Source of the DNA: Actinomycetota bacterium
Lineage (GTDB): Bacteria; Actinomycetota; Thermoleophilia; UBA2241
Reading direction: 5' to 3'
Assembly (NCBI GenBank): GCA_003164655.1
Contig: PLTW01000085.1
Location: 1 to 29,497, forward strand
Length of the DNA: 29,497 nt
The notes beneath the pieces were generated by a model, which worked only from the letters and a program-made list of their open reading frames with translations, was not told the DNA's origin and searched no databases. Both the position numbers and the translations under genes were made by a program. Below are positions 7,681-16,017 of the stretch, piece by piece (the stretch's first letter is position 1; every line of letters starts with the position of its first letter).

Positions 7681-8634
7681 ATGCGCAAGGTCCTCCTCAT
7701 CGCCCTCGTCGTTGCGGCGCTGGCCACGGCGCTGGTCGCGGCCGGCTGCGGCTCGTCGTCGTCGTCGGGCAGCAGCTCCGCCAAGGCCGGAGGCATGACG
7801 GCCGCTCAGATCCTCGCCAAGTCCGGGCAGGCGATGACGAAGGTCACGAGCGCGAGCTTCACCGCCGACGTGACCCTCAAGGTCAGCTCGACCGGCTCGA
7901 GCGCGCAGACGGCGCTTCTGGGCCAGGCGCCGATCGTTCTGCATGTGGCCGGCAAGGCAGGCGACAAGTCGGCCGGCGACGGCGCGGTCGTGGCCATGAC
8001 GCTGAAGGTCAGCGGCCAGACTCTGGTCATGGGCCTGAAGACCGTCGGCCCCAGGACGTGGCTCGGGTTCCAGGGCAAGTGGTACGTCGTGCCGCCGAGC
8101 AAGACTGCCGGCGCCAAGAGCACCGGCACCAGTTCCAGCAAGGTCGTGGGCAGCCTCGGCATCGACCCCCAGAAATGGGCCGCGTCGAGCACCGTGACCA
8201 CCGAACAGCTCGACGGCGCCACGGTCTACCACGTGGTGAGCACCGCCGACACGGCGAAGGTCATGGTCGACATCGTCAACGCGCTCAACAGCCCGGCGCT
8301 CTCCAAGGCGACCGGCAGCAGTGCCGCCACCCTGAATCGGCTCAAGAGCTCAGGCGAGCTCAAGAGTCTCGAGAAGTCACTCGTCTCGGCCTCGACGCAG
8401 TCCTGGATCGACGCTAAGACCTTCATGTTGCTCAAGGGCACGCTCGCCGCGAAGCTCCAGCTCAGCAGCGGCTCCAGCACGCAGGGCGTGAGCGGCCTCG
8501 GTATCGACGTCGCCTACACGCTGGGCAACCTGGGCCAGCCGGTCACGGTGACCCCGCCGGCGCACGCGCTGCCCCTCAAGGCTCTCACGAGCGGCCTGTC
8601 GTCGCTGACGTCGGGCGCCGGCGCCGGACTGTAG
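7681..8634 (+). CDS. Exported lipoprotein, LppX/LprG-like fold
   Basis: The protein has 317 residues. Residues 1-23 are a lipoprotein signal peptide (MRKVLLIAL...) with lipobox AAGC, so the mature N-terminus is Cys23. A Ser-rich linker follows. The body (about 40-300) is a series of amphipathic strands and helices, including SASFTADVTLKV and a WIDAKTFMLLKG segment like those in LppX/LprAFG and LolA/LolB-type lipid carriers. These families bind lipids or act as envelope chaperones. The match is by general pattern only. The ATG has GGGAG about 7 nt upstream. It follows jag after 116 bases in the same orientation and ends at the palindrome 8645-8682. Typical rsmG or parAB do not follow jag here. 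Confidence 0.75.
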   Translation: MRKVLLIALVVAALATALVAAGCGSSSSSGSSSAKAGGMTAAQILAKSGQAMTKVTSASFTADVTLKVSSTGSSAQTALLGQAPIVLHVAGKAGDKSAGDGAVVAMTLKVSGQTLVMGLKTVGPRTWLGFQGKWYVVPPSKTAGAKSTGTSSSKVVGSLGIDPQKWAASSTVTTEQLDGATVYHVVSTADTAKVMVDIVNALNSPALSKATGSSAATLNRLKSSGELKSLEKSLVSASTQSWIDAKTFMLLKGTLAAKLQLSSGSSTQGVSGLGIDVAYTLGNLGQPVTVTPPAHALPLKALTSGLSSLTSGAGAGL

Positions 8635-8644
8635 AACGGCCAAA

Positions 8645-8682
8645 CCCGCCCCGGCGGCCCCCGCGGGGGCCGCCGGGGCGGG
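8645..8682. terminator. Perfect 38-bp GC palindrome, bidirectional terminator
   Basis: Each 19-base arm is an exact reverse complement of the other with no spacer, made almost wholly of C and G (arms begin CCCGCCCCGG). It lies between the convergent stops of the lipoprotein gene and the zinc-ribbon gene. It has no T-tract, as in actinomycete 'I-shaped' terminators. It would fold in either transcript. Confidence 0.75.
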
Positions 8683-8685
8683 CGG

Positions 8686-10005
8686 TCAGCGTCCCCAGTC
8701 GAAGTCGGGAGCCCGCTTTGACTTCCAGTCGGCCGGCACGTTCTCGTCGTCGGTGCGCTGCCCCATCATCGACTTCGAGATGATCACGCCGCTCGTCACG
8801 CCCGCGAGCTTGGGCTCGGAGGTGTCCTTGGGGGTAGGCGGCTTGATCTGGCTCGGGGCGAGCTGGACCGTGCCGTCGGTGCGCGCGCTGGCGTTGGGGC
8901 GCAGATCGCTGCGTTCCTCGTAGCCGCGATCGGCCAGCGTGATGCGGCCGGCGTCGGCGAGCTCGACCCGGAACTGATACCAGCCCATGCTCCACATGAA
9001 CGTGATGAGCAGGGTACTCTCGTCTTGCGCGCCCACGTGGACCTGCGGGATCCCGAGGTTCTCGTTGGTCTCGACGACCCGTTTGGGTACCGCGCTGACG
9101 TTCAGCAGGTCGACGCCGCGCTGCAGGATGGCCAGTGGCACGAACTCGTCGGGTGCGGCCTCGACGGCGGCCTCGACGGTGGCCTCGACCGGTTGGGCCG
9201 CGAGCGAGCCGTGATCGGCGGCGAGCGACTCGGCGGGGCCGGATGGGCCGTCCGCGGATGTCGGCTCCGCGGGCGCCGCGGCGCGCCGCAGGACCTCGCC
9301 CAGGCGGGGGTCGGTGTGCTCGAGGGGCGCCGGCGCCGGCGCGCCGCCGACGGCGACAGTGCCGTCGGCCGGTCGCGGAGCATCCGCGACGCCGCCATCA
9401 ACCTCGAGCGTCGGTACGCCGGCCACGTCGTCGGTCGCGAACGTCGATGCACTCGCGGCCAAGAGCGCCGGAGCCACGAACTCGGCGGTGTCACCGCCGA
9501 CCTCGGGGGCAGGTTCGGCCACGAACTCCGCGGTGTCGGCGCCGACCTCGGGCGCAGGCTCAGCCACGAGCCCGGGCGCAGTCTCGGCCACGAATTCGCG
9601 CTCAGGCTCGGCTACCGTTTCGGGCGCAGGCGCGGCGATGATCTCGTCGCGCGACTGCGCAAGCAGGGCCGCGAGCTCCTGCTTTTCGGCTTCGGCACGC
9701 GCCAGCAGACTTTCGAGACGCTCGATCTCGGCGTCTTTGTCTTTGAGGGCGCGCCAGAAGGCGTCGGAGTCGGCCCGCGACGACTTGGCCCGCCCGCCGG
9801 CGACCGTGGTCACCTCGTCGGTGGGCTCGAGGTCTGCGCTCAATGAGTCCTGTGGTCGGGCGCACAGTGAGCAGATATAGCGCTCGGTGCCGTCGTTTTC
9901 GACCACGCGCTGGGTCCACTCGCCGGCAAGCAGCGTGCGGCCGCAGGTGCTGCAGACGGTGTCGTCGCGATCGTCCTTCGTGCGTCCGAAAAGGCGTCCT
10001 AGCAT
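8686..10005 (-). CDS. Zinc-ribbon, coiled-coil, Ala/Pro-rich hypothetical protein
   Basis: The protein has 439 residues and no function I recognise. A zinc ribbon (C18-x2-C21, C45-x2-C48) is followed by a coiled coil (about 83-120, rich in Glu, Arg and Leu). A long low-complexity Ala/Pro/Glu/Val region (about 122-300) contains two exact-length 15-residue repeats. A folded domain follows (about 300-390, with NLGIPQVHVG and STLLITFMWSMGWYQFRVEL), then a Lys/Pro-rich tail. A transcript starting at ATG 10005 has GGAG about 7 nt upstream. Upstream frame to 10233 is Arg/Ser-rich and not credible. It ends at the palindrome, and no partner gene is adjacent in a tight operon. The design suggests a scaffold or regulator that binds metal and partners. 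Confidence 0.75.
   Translation of the reverse strand: MLGRLFGRTKDDRDDTVCSTCGRTLLAGEWTQRVVENDGTERYICSLCARPQDSLSADLEPTDEVTTVAGGRAKSSRADSDAFWRALKDKDAEIERLESLLARAEAEKQELAALLAQSRDEIIAAPAPETVAEPEREFVAETAPGLVAEPAPEVGADTAEFVAEPAPEVGGDTAEFVAPALLAASASTFATDDVAGVPTLEVDGGVADAPRPADGTVAVGGAPAPAPLEHTDPRLGEVLRRAAAPAEPTSADGPSGPAESLAADHGSLAAQPVEATVEAAVEAAPDEFVPLAILQRGVDLLNVSAVPKRVVETNENLGIPQVHVGAQDESTLLITFMWSMGWYQFRVELADAGRITLADRGYEERSDLRPNASARTDGTVQLAPSQIKPPTPKDTSEPKLAGVTSGVIISKSMMGQRTDDENVPADWKSKRAPDFDWGR
9478..9567 (-). repeat. Two tandem 45-bp units in the zinc-ribbon gene
   Basis: Residues 147-161 and 162-176 repeat the unit VAEPAPEVGxDTAEF, differing at only one residue. The repeat lies in the Ala/Pro/Glu linker, so it may only tune linker length. 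Confidence 0.75.
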
Positions 10006-10135
10006 GGTCCGCTCCACGAGTTTCGAGTCAGAGTCCGGGTGGGGCGCTGCGCCCACGAGACCTCTCATGGTACCAGACTTCAGCCCAACGGTCCGGGCGG
10101 CGCGCCTGCGCCGCCCATCGCCGGCCCGATTCTGG

Positions 10136-10375
10136 TCAACTGTCGCGCGGCGGCTCCTGACCGGCTTCGCGCTCGAGCTCGTCGACGAGTCGGCGGGCTT
10201 CGTCGTAGTGGGCCGCGTCGACCATGATGCCATAACCGCCCATCTGCAGGGTGCCGGGGAACGCGGTGTCGTGTCCGCCCACGATCTCGACGGCGATGCC
10301 GGCCGAGTCGAGCAGCTCCTTGAGACTCGTCGCGGTGGTGAGGTCGAGCTCTTCGGCCAGGACTCTGGTTTCCAC
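10136..10375 (-). CDS. Small DUF2007-like protein
   Basis: This 79-residue protein begins VETRVLAEELDLTTATSLK and ends VDELEREAGQEPPRDS. Its pattern (ELLDSAGIAVEIVGGHDTAFPG ... GGYGIMVDAAHYDEARRLVDEL) fits DUF2007, a small domain called 'putative signal transducing' that resembles GlnB-like folds. The GTG start has AGGAGG about 7 nt upstream, inside the last codons of nfo, and lies 2 bases after the nfo stop, so it is translationally coupled to nfo. A longer frame running back into nfo is a shadow. Confidence 0.8.
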   Translation of the reverse strand: METRVLAEELDLTTATSLKELLDSAGIAVEIVGGHDTAFPGTLQMGGYGIMVDAAHYDEARRLVDELEREAGQEPPRDS

Positions 10376-10377
10376 GG

Positions 10378-11232
10378 TCAAGCCTCCTCCCCACGCAGCT
10401 CGCGCAGGGTGTCCAGGTTGGCACGGTCGGGCCCCTCGCCGTCGTAGCCGGGGACCTCGAGGATGCCGGGGATGTCGGCGAAGGCAGGATGGTTGACGAT
10501 AAGCCGCATCGCGGCGCGGCCGATCTCGCCCTCGCCGATGTTCTCGTGGCGGTCGCGGTTGGAGCCGAGCGGCGTCTTGGAGTCGTTCAAGTGCACCATG
10601 ACGAGCCGCTCGAGGCCCACCGTCCCGGCAAACGAGGCAAGCGTCGCGTCGAGGCCCTCGGCGGTGCGCAGCTCGTGGCCCGAGGCCAGCAGATGGGCGG
10701 TGTCGAGACACACCCCGAGGCGCTCGTCGTCGCCCGTCGCGGCGATCATGGCGGCAAGCTCGGCGAAGGTGACGCCCATGGTGCCGCCGGCGCCGGCGGT
10801 GTTCTCGAGCAGCAGTCGCACGCGCGAGTCGCCGACCTCCTCCAGGGCGCGCCGCAGGGCCTCGCTCACGCGCCCGAGTCCGGCCTCGAAGCCGGCGCCC
10901 TGGTGCGAGCCGATGTGGGTGACGATCGCCTCGACGCCGAGTTGCTCGGCCGCCGTCACCGCGCCGACCAGGGCGACGACCGATTTCTCGTAGAACTCGT
11001 CGTTGGCCGTCGCCAGGTTGATCAGGTAGATGGTGTGAATGACGGTGAAGCGCAGCGCCGACGCGGTGCGCGCCTCGCGAAAGCGCTCCGCGTCGACGCT
11101 GCGGTAGAGCTGCGGCTTCCAGGTGCGCGGGCTGCCGGCAAAGAACTGGATCGCCTTCACGTCCAGCGCTTCGCCGCGCTCGACGGCCGTCCAGACACCG
11201 CCGCTGGCTTTGACGTGCGCCCCGAAGTACAT
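10378..11232 (-). CDS. nfo: Deoxyribonuclease IV (AP endonuclease)
   Basis: The 284-residue protein has the TIM-barrel AP endonuclease IV plan. It would incise DNA at abasic sites in base-excision repair, using three metal ions held by His, Glu and Asp. Visible motifs are GAHVKASGG (start), QFFAGSPRTW, HIGSHQGAG, the metal-binding ENTAGAGG, CLDTAHLLASG, HLNDSKTPLGSNRDRHENIGEGEIG and a C-terminal EVPGYDGEGPD. It is complete, with an ATG start. It is followed by the DUF2007-like gene in the same transcript. A 143-base gap separates it from the CocE stop, and no clear promoter was seen there. Confidence 0.93.
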   Translation of the reverse strand: MYFGAHVKASGGVWTAVERGEALDVKAIQFFAGSPRTWKPQLYRSVDAERFREARTASALRFTVIHTIYLINLATANDEFYEKSVVALVGAVTAAEQLGVEAIVTHIGSHQGAGFEAGLGRVSEALRRALEEVGDSRVRLLLENTAGAGGTMGVTFAELAAMIAATGDDERLGVCLDTAHLLASGHELRTAEGLDATLASFAGTVGLERLVMVHLNDSKTPLGSNRDRHENIGEGEIGRAAMRLIVNHPAFADIPGILEVPGYDGEGPDRANLDTLRELRGEEA

Positions 11233-11375
11233 TCGCGCCTCCGGCCCGGTCTCGCTTCTCGCCGGCGGCCGCCGGCCTCGCCAGGTTCTACCGCTCCGCG
11301 TGCCAGCCTACACGTTCCCGCGGGGCGGCGGGACCGCTGGGCGAAGGCGTCGAGCAACGCCGCCGGGCGGGACCG

Positions 11376-13406
11376 CTACACCAGGTCGCGCGGAATACGG
11401 TGGGTGCGGCGCTTCTCGAAGATCTGCTCGCCGTGGTCGTAGACGTGCTGCTCGTCGGCCACGATGAAGTCGTGCGCGTCGGCGCGCAGCTCGCTCAGGG
11501 TGTCGATGCGCACTTCGAGCTCGGCGCCGCGGATCAGTTCGCTGTGTGAGTCGAGGCGGGCCACCGCCGAGAGCGGATCGCCCTCGGTCAGCGAGTAGGA
11601 GCAGATGCAGTGGTCTTCGGTCTCGATGCCGGTGTCCGGGTCGCGGTAGCGGCCGCCGTCGACGTAACGGTACTCGTAGGTCATCGTGCCTGAGTCGATG
11701 TCCCAGTCCACGCGGCGGCCGCGCGAGCCGGGCTTGACGAGCGTCTCGCAGTCGTGTGGCCGCGACGCTTCGGGCGCGACGAAGGGCGCCGGCGGGGCGT
11801 CGTCGCGTCCCGCCGGACGCACCGGCAGCACGAGCCGGCTCGCCCCGCCTGTAAGCAGGGTGAGCGTCACCTTCTCGGGCGAGGGCCAGGCCCATGGCCA
11901 GTAGTCGGTCGAGACGCCGACCCGCAGGCGGTGGCCGGCGGCGAAGGCGTGGGCGATCGAGTCGAGCCGCACGGTCACGGTGAGGCGCTCGCCGGGCGTG
12001 AGCGGCGTCGGGTGCTCGTGGCCGTCGCGATGAGTCAGGTTGAGAAGCTGCCGGGTGACGAGCTTGGAGCAGCCGTCGGGTGCGACGTCGCACAGGCGCA
12101 CGCAGACCAGCGCGGCGGGCTTGTCGACCGCGAGCTGCAGCGTGACCTCGGGAAACCCCATGATCTCGAGCGGCGCGGCCAGCGGCGCCGAGGTGAAGGC
12201 CAGGCCGCGGCCGTCCTCGGCGCGCTGGTCCGCGGGCCAGTCGCCGGGCGTGCCCTCGGCACACCAGGCGCCGGCGTCCATGCCGGTGAGCTGCAGCCCG
12301 CTGTGCGTCAGGCGCGCCTCGGGCGCCGGCGAGTCGTCGAGCGTGCCGTCGTTCAGCGCCCACTCACGGGCCGTGATGCGCGGCGACGGCCACTGCTCTT
12401 CAGCGACCCAGCGGCCGGGGTGCTCGGCGATAAGCGCCGCGGGCGCCACGTAGTCCTCCATCCAGACGCGCAGCATGGGCTCGGCCATGATGCCGGTGTC
12501 GATGCCCTTGAGCCAGTGGTCCCAAAAGCGCAGCGCCTCCTGGAGATAGCCGATCGCCGGCCCGGGCACCACCTGGTTGGGAAAGGCGTGCGACCAGGGG
12601 CCGATCAGACCCTTGCGCGGCCCGGACAGGCCGGCCATGAGGCGCATGACCGTATTGTGGTAGCCGTCGGTCCAGCCGCCGATGGCGTAGACGGCCGCTT
12701 CGATCGCCCCGTAGTCCTCGCAGACCGAGCCCTGCTTCCAGTACTCGTCACGGCGCTGGTGGGCGAGCCAGATCTCGGTCCAGTCGCGGTTGGCTTCGAG
12801 GCGCTCGAGCCAGCGCGCCCGCCAGCCCTCGCGGCCGACGACCTGAGGGTGAGGCGGCAGAGCGTCGTAGTGGAGCATGGTGCCGCCCCAGGGCAGCATG
12901 TCGAGGCCTGAGACGCAGCCGCCCTTGTAGTGCACGTCGTCGGCGTAGCGGTCGTCGGTCGACATGAGGGTGACGATGGCCTTGAGAGCCGGCGGCCGGA
13001 GGGCCGCCACCTGCAGGCTGTTGAAGCCGGTCCAGGAGATGCCGGTCATGCCCACCGCGCCCGTGCACCAGGGCTGCGCGGCGAGCCAGGCGATGATCTC
13101 GCAGACGTCGCGCTGCTCTTGCGGGGTGTACTCGTCTGCGATGAGGCCGTCGGAGTCGCCCGTACCGCGCAGGTCGACGCGGGCGCAGGCGTAGCCGAAC
13201 CCGGCCCAGTACGGGTATATCTCCCAGTCGCGCAGGCCGCCGTCGGTGAGCCGGTAGGGACTCGCCTCGAGGATGGCCGGCACGGGGTCGGCCGCGGCGT
13301 CGGTAGGCAGCCAGACGCGGCAGTTGAGCCGGGCGCCGTCGGACAGGGTGATCCAGTCGTGGTCGATCACCTGCACGGTCCGCGGGAACTGATCGCGAAT
13401 GTTCAT
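11376..13406 (-). CDS. CocE/NonD-family acyl-esterase or X-Pro dipeptidyl-peptidase-like hydrolase
   Basis: The protein has 676 residues. An alpha/beta hydrolase domain holds the nucleophile S124 in GISWTG, an Asp in GGWTDGYHNT and a His in GPWSHAF. A C-terminal jelly-roll domain follows (FPEVTLQLAVDKPAALV, RLRVGVSTDYWPW), the pattern of S15/CocE proteins. These hydrolyse esters or amides: known members act on cocaine esters, cephalosporins or X-Pro peptides. The substrate cannot be told from the sequence. There is no signal peptide, so it is probably cytosolic. The start ATG at 13406 overlaps the preceding hydrolase stop by 4 nt (ATGA); frames extending further upstream are shadows. The last 130 residues (VDWDIDSGTMTYEYRYV...) add a domain beyond the usual CocE end. 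Confidence 0.88.
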   Translation of the reverse strand: MNIRDQFPRTVQVIDHDWITLSDGARLNCRVWLPTDAAADPVPAILEASPYRLTDGGLRDWEIYPYWAGFGYACARVDLRGTGDSDGLIADEYTPQEQRDVCEIIAWLAAQPWCTGAVGMTGISWTGFNSLQVAALRPPALKAIVTLMSTDDRYADDVHYKGGCVSGLDMLPWGGTMLHYDALPPHPQVVGREGWRARWLERLEANRDWTEIWLAHQRRDEYWKQGSVCEDYGAIEAAVYAIGGWTDGYHNTVMRLMAGLSGPRKGLIGPWSHAFPNQVVPGPAIGYLQEALRFWDHWLKGIDTGIMAEPMLRVWMEDYVAPAALIAEHPGRWVAEEQWPSPRITAREWALNDGTLDDSPAPEARLTHSGLQLTGMDAGAWCAEGTPGDWPADQRAEDGRGLAFTSAPLAAPLEIMGFPEVTLQLAVDKPAALVCVRLCDVAPDGCSKLVTRQLLNLTHRDGHEHPTPLTPGERLTVTVRLDSIAHAFAAGHRLRVGVSTDYWPWAWPSPEKVTLTLLTGGASRLVLPVRPAGRDDAPPAPFVAPEASRPHDCETLVKPGSRGRRVDWDIDSGTMTYEYRYVDGGRYRDPDTGIETEDHCICSYSLTEGDPLSAVARLDSHSELIRGAELEVRIDTLSELRADAHDFIVADEQHVYDHGEQIFEKRRTHRIPRDLV

Positions 13407-14278
13407 CGGCGCCGCCCGGATGGCGGCTTTTCGCGTTCGGGCGCCAGGTACTCGGCAAACCAGGCGAGAAGCAGTTCGATGACCTCGTCGAGGTGGCCCT
13501 CGAGGTTGTGGGGGCAGCCGGGCAGGAGCGCCACGCGCGAGCCGGCGGGCAGGAGCGTCAGGCCCTGGCGCGCCTGCGCCAGGGCCTGACGCTCCTCGCC
13601 GTCGCCGTCGCCGTCGATGAGCAGCACCGGGCAGGCCACGCCGCCGAACAGCGCCGCGTGGCCGCCCTCGACCAGCGCGTTCAGGAGCCCGGCGCTCGTC
13701 ACGACCGTGCGCCGGACGCGGTCTTCGGCCTGGGGCATCGTGACCCGGCCGCTGCGGTCGAGCTCGTCCATCTGCGCGGGCGTGAAGAAGTCGTGCCAGT
13801 CGTAGCGCATGGGGCCGGTCGGAGCGCCGGTCGTGGCGATCGTCGCGACCGTCCCGGCGTGCGCCGGGGCGGCCGCCAGGCACACCCGCCCGCCGAGGCT
13901 GTGGCCGTGCAAAGCGAGCCGCCCGTAGCCGAGGGCGCGCGCGTAGGCGATCGCGGCGCCCAGGTCGTCGATCTGGTGTTCGAGGGTCAGCACGTCGTCG
14001 TCGCTCTCGCCACAGCCGCCAAAGTCGAAGGAAAGCGACGCGTATCCGGCCGCGGCGAGCGCCGCGGCGATCGCCGGGAACCGTCCCCGCGACCGCCGGT
14101 CGCTGGCAAAGCCGTGCGCCATCACGACGATCGACCGGTCACCGGCCGCCGTGGGGTCACCGGCTGCCGGGGGGCCATCCGCCGCCGTGGGGTCACCGGC
14201 CGCCGTGGGGTCACCGGCTGCCGTGAGGTCGCCGACGAGCCGCCGGCCGCGAGCGTTGCGAAAGGTCACGTGTGACAT
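13403..14278 (-). CDS. Alpha/beta hydrolase (serine hydrolase)
   Basis: The 291-residue protein has a GHSLGG nucleophile elbow (S127), an Asp in LLIDGDGD (about 221) and a His in GCPHNLEGH near the end. The oxyanion loop MAHGFASD is at about residues 53-60. It resembles small esterases that act as partners of CocE proteins. An in-frame repeat (about residues 19-48, Thr/Ala/Gly/Asp/Pro) pushes the core away from the N-terminus. It is overlapped by 4 nt with the CocE gene, so the two are probably co-translated. Its start is divergent from the permease gene; 244 bases separate the start codons. Confidence 0.85.
   Translation of the reverse strand: MSHVTFRNARGRRLVGDLTAAGDPTAAGDPTAADGPPAAGDPTAAGDRSIVVMAHGFASDRRSRGRFPAIAAALAAAGYASLSFDFGGCGESDDDVLTLEHQIDDLGAAIAYARALGYGRLALHGHSLGGRVCLAAAPAHAGTVATIATTGAPTGPMRYDWHDFFTPAQMDELDRSGRVTMPQAEDRVRRTVVTSAGLLNALVEGGHAALFGGVACPVLLIDGDGDGEERQALAQARQGLTLLPAGSRVALLPGCPHNLEGHLDEVIELLLAWFAEYLAPEREKPPSGRRR
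14135..14224 (-). repeat. Five 18-bp tandem units in the hydrolase N-terminus
   Basis: Five in-frame copies of a six-residue unit close to TAAGDP (copy 3 reads TAADGP, copy 4 PAAGDP) sit before the hydrolase core. Because the unit length is divisible by three, copy changes would not shift the frame. Confidence 0.8.
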
Positions 14279-14369
14279 GGGTCAAGGATATGTCAGGACG
14301 CCGGGCGGCGGCACCCCGGCGCCGGAGCGACCGTGCGGGCGCGAGCCCGCACCGCCGCCGCGCCGCACT

Positions 14370-14386
14370 TTCGACATTCTGTCGAA
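14370..14386. promoter_or_regulatory. Perfect inverted repeat in the hydrolase-permease intergenic region
   Basis: TTCGACA and its exact reverse complement TGTCGAA are separated by three bases (TTC). It sits between the divergent hydrolase and permease genes, about 137 bases before the permease start, and looks like a dimeric-repressor operator. No regulator gene adjoins it. Confidence 0.4.
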
Positions 14387-14522
14387 CAACTCCCATCGGG
14401 ATTCATAGCTCCTGGACAAGCGGGCCGGTTGCCGGCGGGCAGTCTGTGGGCGACGATTGCATTCGAACTCGTGCAGGTCGCAGGTCGACCGGCAGTGGCT
14501 TTGCTATCGACCAGGGGGCCTC

Positions 14523-15929
14523 ATGGACGCCGTCAAACGCAAGCTCGAACTCGTCGACATGAAGGTCTGGGTCGCGGTCTTCATGGTCTTCTCGTTCGTC
14601 TGTTCCGGAGGCTTCGGCATCGAGGACATGGTCTCCGGATCGGGGCCGGGCTTTGCCATCCTGCTGCTGATCATCCTGCCGTTTCTGTGGGGCCTGCCGC
14701 AGGCGCTGGTCTGCTCCGAGCTCGGTTCGGCGATCCCCGAAGACGGCGGGCTGTATCGTTGGTCGCGGCGCGCCAACGGTGAGTTCTGGGGCTTTCAGAC
14801 CGGCTGGTGGTGGGTGCTGTCGATCTTCGTCGACTCCGCCGTCTACATCGCTCTCACGGTCGACTACGCCCAGACCTGGTTTCACCTGACCGGTCTCGAG
14901 CGCTGGGGCCTGGCCGTCGTGCTGATCGCCATCTTCGCCTACGTCAACATCCGTGGTCTGCAGCTCGCTTCGTGGATGCTCGTAGTCCTGCAGGTCATCG
15001 TCTTCGTGCCGTTCATGGCGCTCGCCGTGCTGGGTTTCGCGCACTGGCATTACAATCCGTTCCACCCCATCCTCTTGCCCGGCGTCTCACTTGTCGGCGG
15101 CGTGGGCGTGGCCCTCAGCGTCGGCATCTGGATGTACTCAGGCTTCGAGTCGCTGTCGACCATGGCCGGCGAGATCAAGAGCCCGCAGCGGGTGATCCCG
15201 CGGGCGGTCATGTTCACTTTGCCGATCGTGCTGGCCTTCTATGTGCTGTCCACTATGGGCGGCATGGCCGCCGTTGGTCACTGGTCCGAGTGGGGCACGA
15301 GCGCCAAGTACGACTTTATGGGCGTAGGCCTCGTGGTCGGCGGTCAGACGCTGCGGCACCTGTTCTTCGCCGCCATGCTGGCCGGCAACTTCGCGCTGTT
15401 CATCGCCTTCCTGGCGGCCGGCGCGCGACCTTCGTATGTGCTGTCCAAAGACAAGCTGATGCCGAAGTTCCTCGGCAAGGAGAGCAAATACGGCACACCG
15501 TACCTCGCGATCCTGCTGATGGCCGGAGTCGACGCCATCCTCGTGCGCTGGGGCTTTGCCACCCTCATCGTGATCGACGTCTTCCTGCTCATGCTGGCCC
15601 ACATCACGATCTACATCTCGGCAGTGCGTCTGCGCATCAAGCAGCCCGACCTGCCGCGGCCCTTCAAGGTCAAGCTCGGCACCAAGGCCTTCGCCGCCAT
15701 GTGCGTGGTGCCGGTGGCGGTCGCGGTGCTGGCCATGTCGCCCTTCGGCAACGGCTGGAACTACTTCGTCTGGGGCTCCGTCGCGGCCCTTAGCGGTCCG
15801 CCGGCTTACCTGATCTTCAAGAAGATCTACAAGGGCCGGGAGCTGCCCGAGGTCGGCTACGAGTACGCCGACGACGAAGGCTCGGGCGCCGAGATCAGCG
15901 TTCCCGCGGCGACGGCCTCGGGGACGTAG
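14523..15929 (+). CDS. APC-superfamily amino acid/amine permease
   Basis: The 468-residue membrane protein has about 12 hydrophobic helices. The first unwound helix carries the APC-type SGGFGIEDM motif, and the second has ALVCSELGSAIPEDGGLYRW, typical of amino acid-polyamine-organocation carriers. TM6 includes SVGIWMYSGFESLSTMAGEIK, the other conserved substrate loop. It imports an amino acid or amine, probably with protons or by exchange; the substrate cannot be named. The start ATG at 14523 follows an AGGGGG ribosome site; extension to 14457 is not supported. It is divergent from the CocE/hydrolase pair. Confidence 0.87.
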   Translation: MDAVKRKLELVDMKVWVAVFMVFSFVCSGGFGIEDMVSGSGPGFAILLLIILPFLWGLPQALVCSELGSAIPEDGGLYRWSRRANGEFWGFQTGWWWVLSIFVDSAVYIALTVDYAQTWFHLTGLERWGLAVVLIAIFAYVNIRGLQLASWMLVVLQVIVFVPFMALAVLGFAHWHYNPFHPILLPGVSLVGGVGVALSVGIWMYSGFESLSTMAGEIKSPQRVIPRAVMFTLPIVLAFYVLSTMGGMAAVGHWSEWGTSAKYDFMGVGLVVGGQTLRHLFFAAMLAGNFALFIAFLAAGARPSYVLSKDKLMPKFLGKESKYGTPYLAILLMAGVDAILVRWGFATLIVIDVFLLMLAHITIYISAVRLRIKQPDLPRPFKVKLGTKAFAAMCVVPVAVAVLAMSPFGNGWNYFVWGSVAALSGPPAYLIFKKIYKGRELPEVGYEYADDEGSGAEISVPAATASGT

Positions 15930-16017
15930 ATCGGTCGCCGGCGGCGCCTGTCCGCCGCCGGTCGGGGCGGCGGCCTCCGACGGTGGCGGCGCGCGGAGCT
16001 ATGATGGCGGCACCAGG

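Noticed and set aside
10376..10711. Extension of the DUF2007-like frame into nfo
   Set aside because: It overlaps well-conserved nfo sequence; GTG at 10375 with AGGAGG before it is the start.
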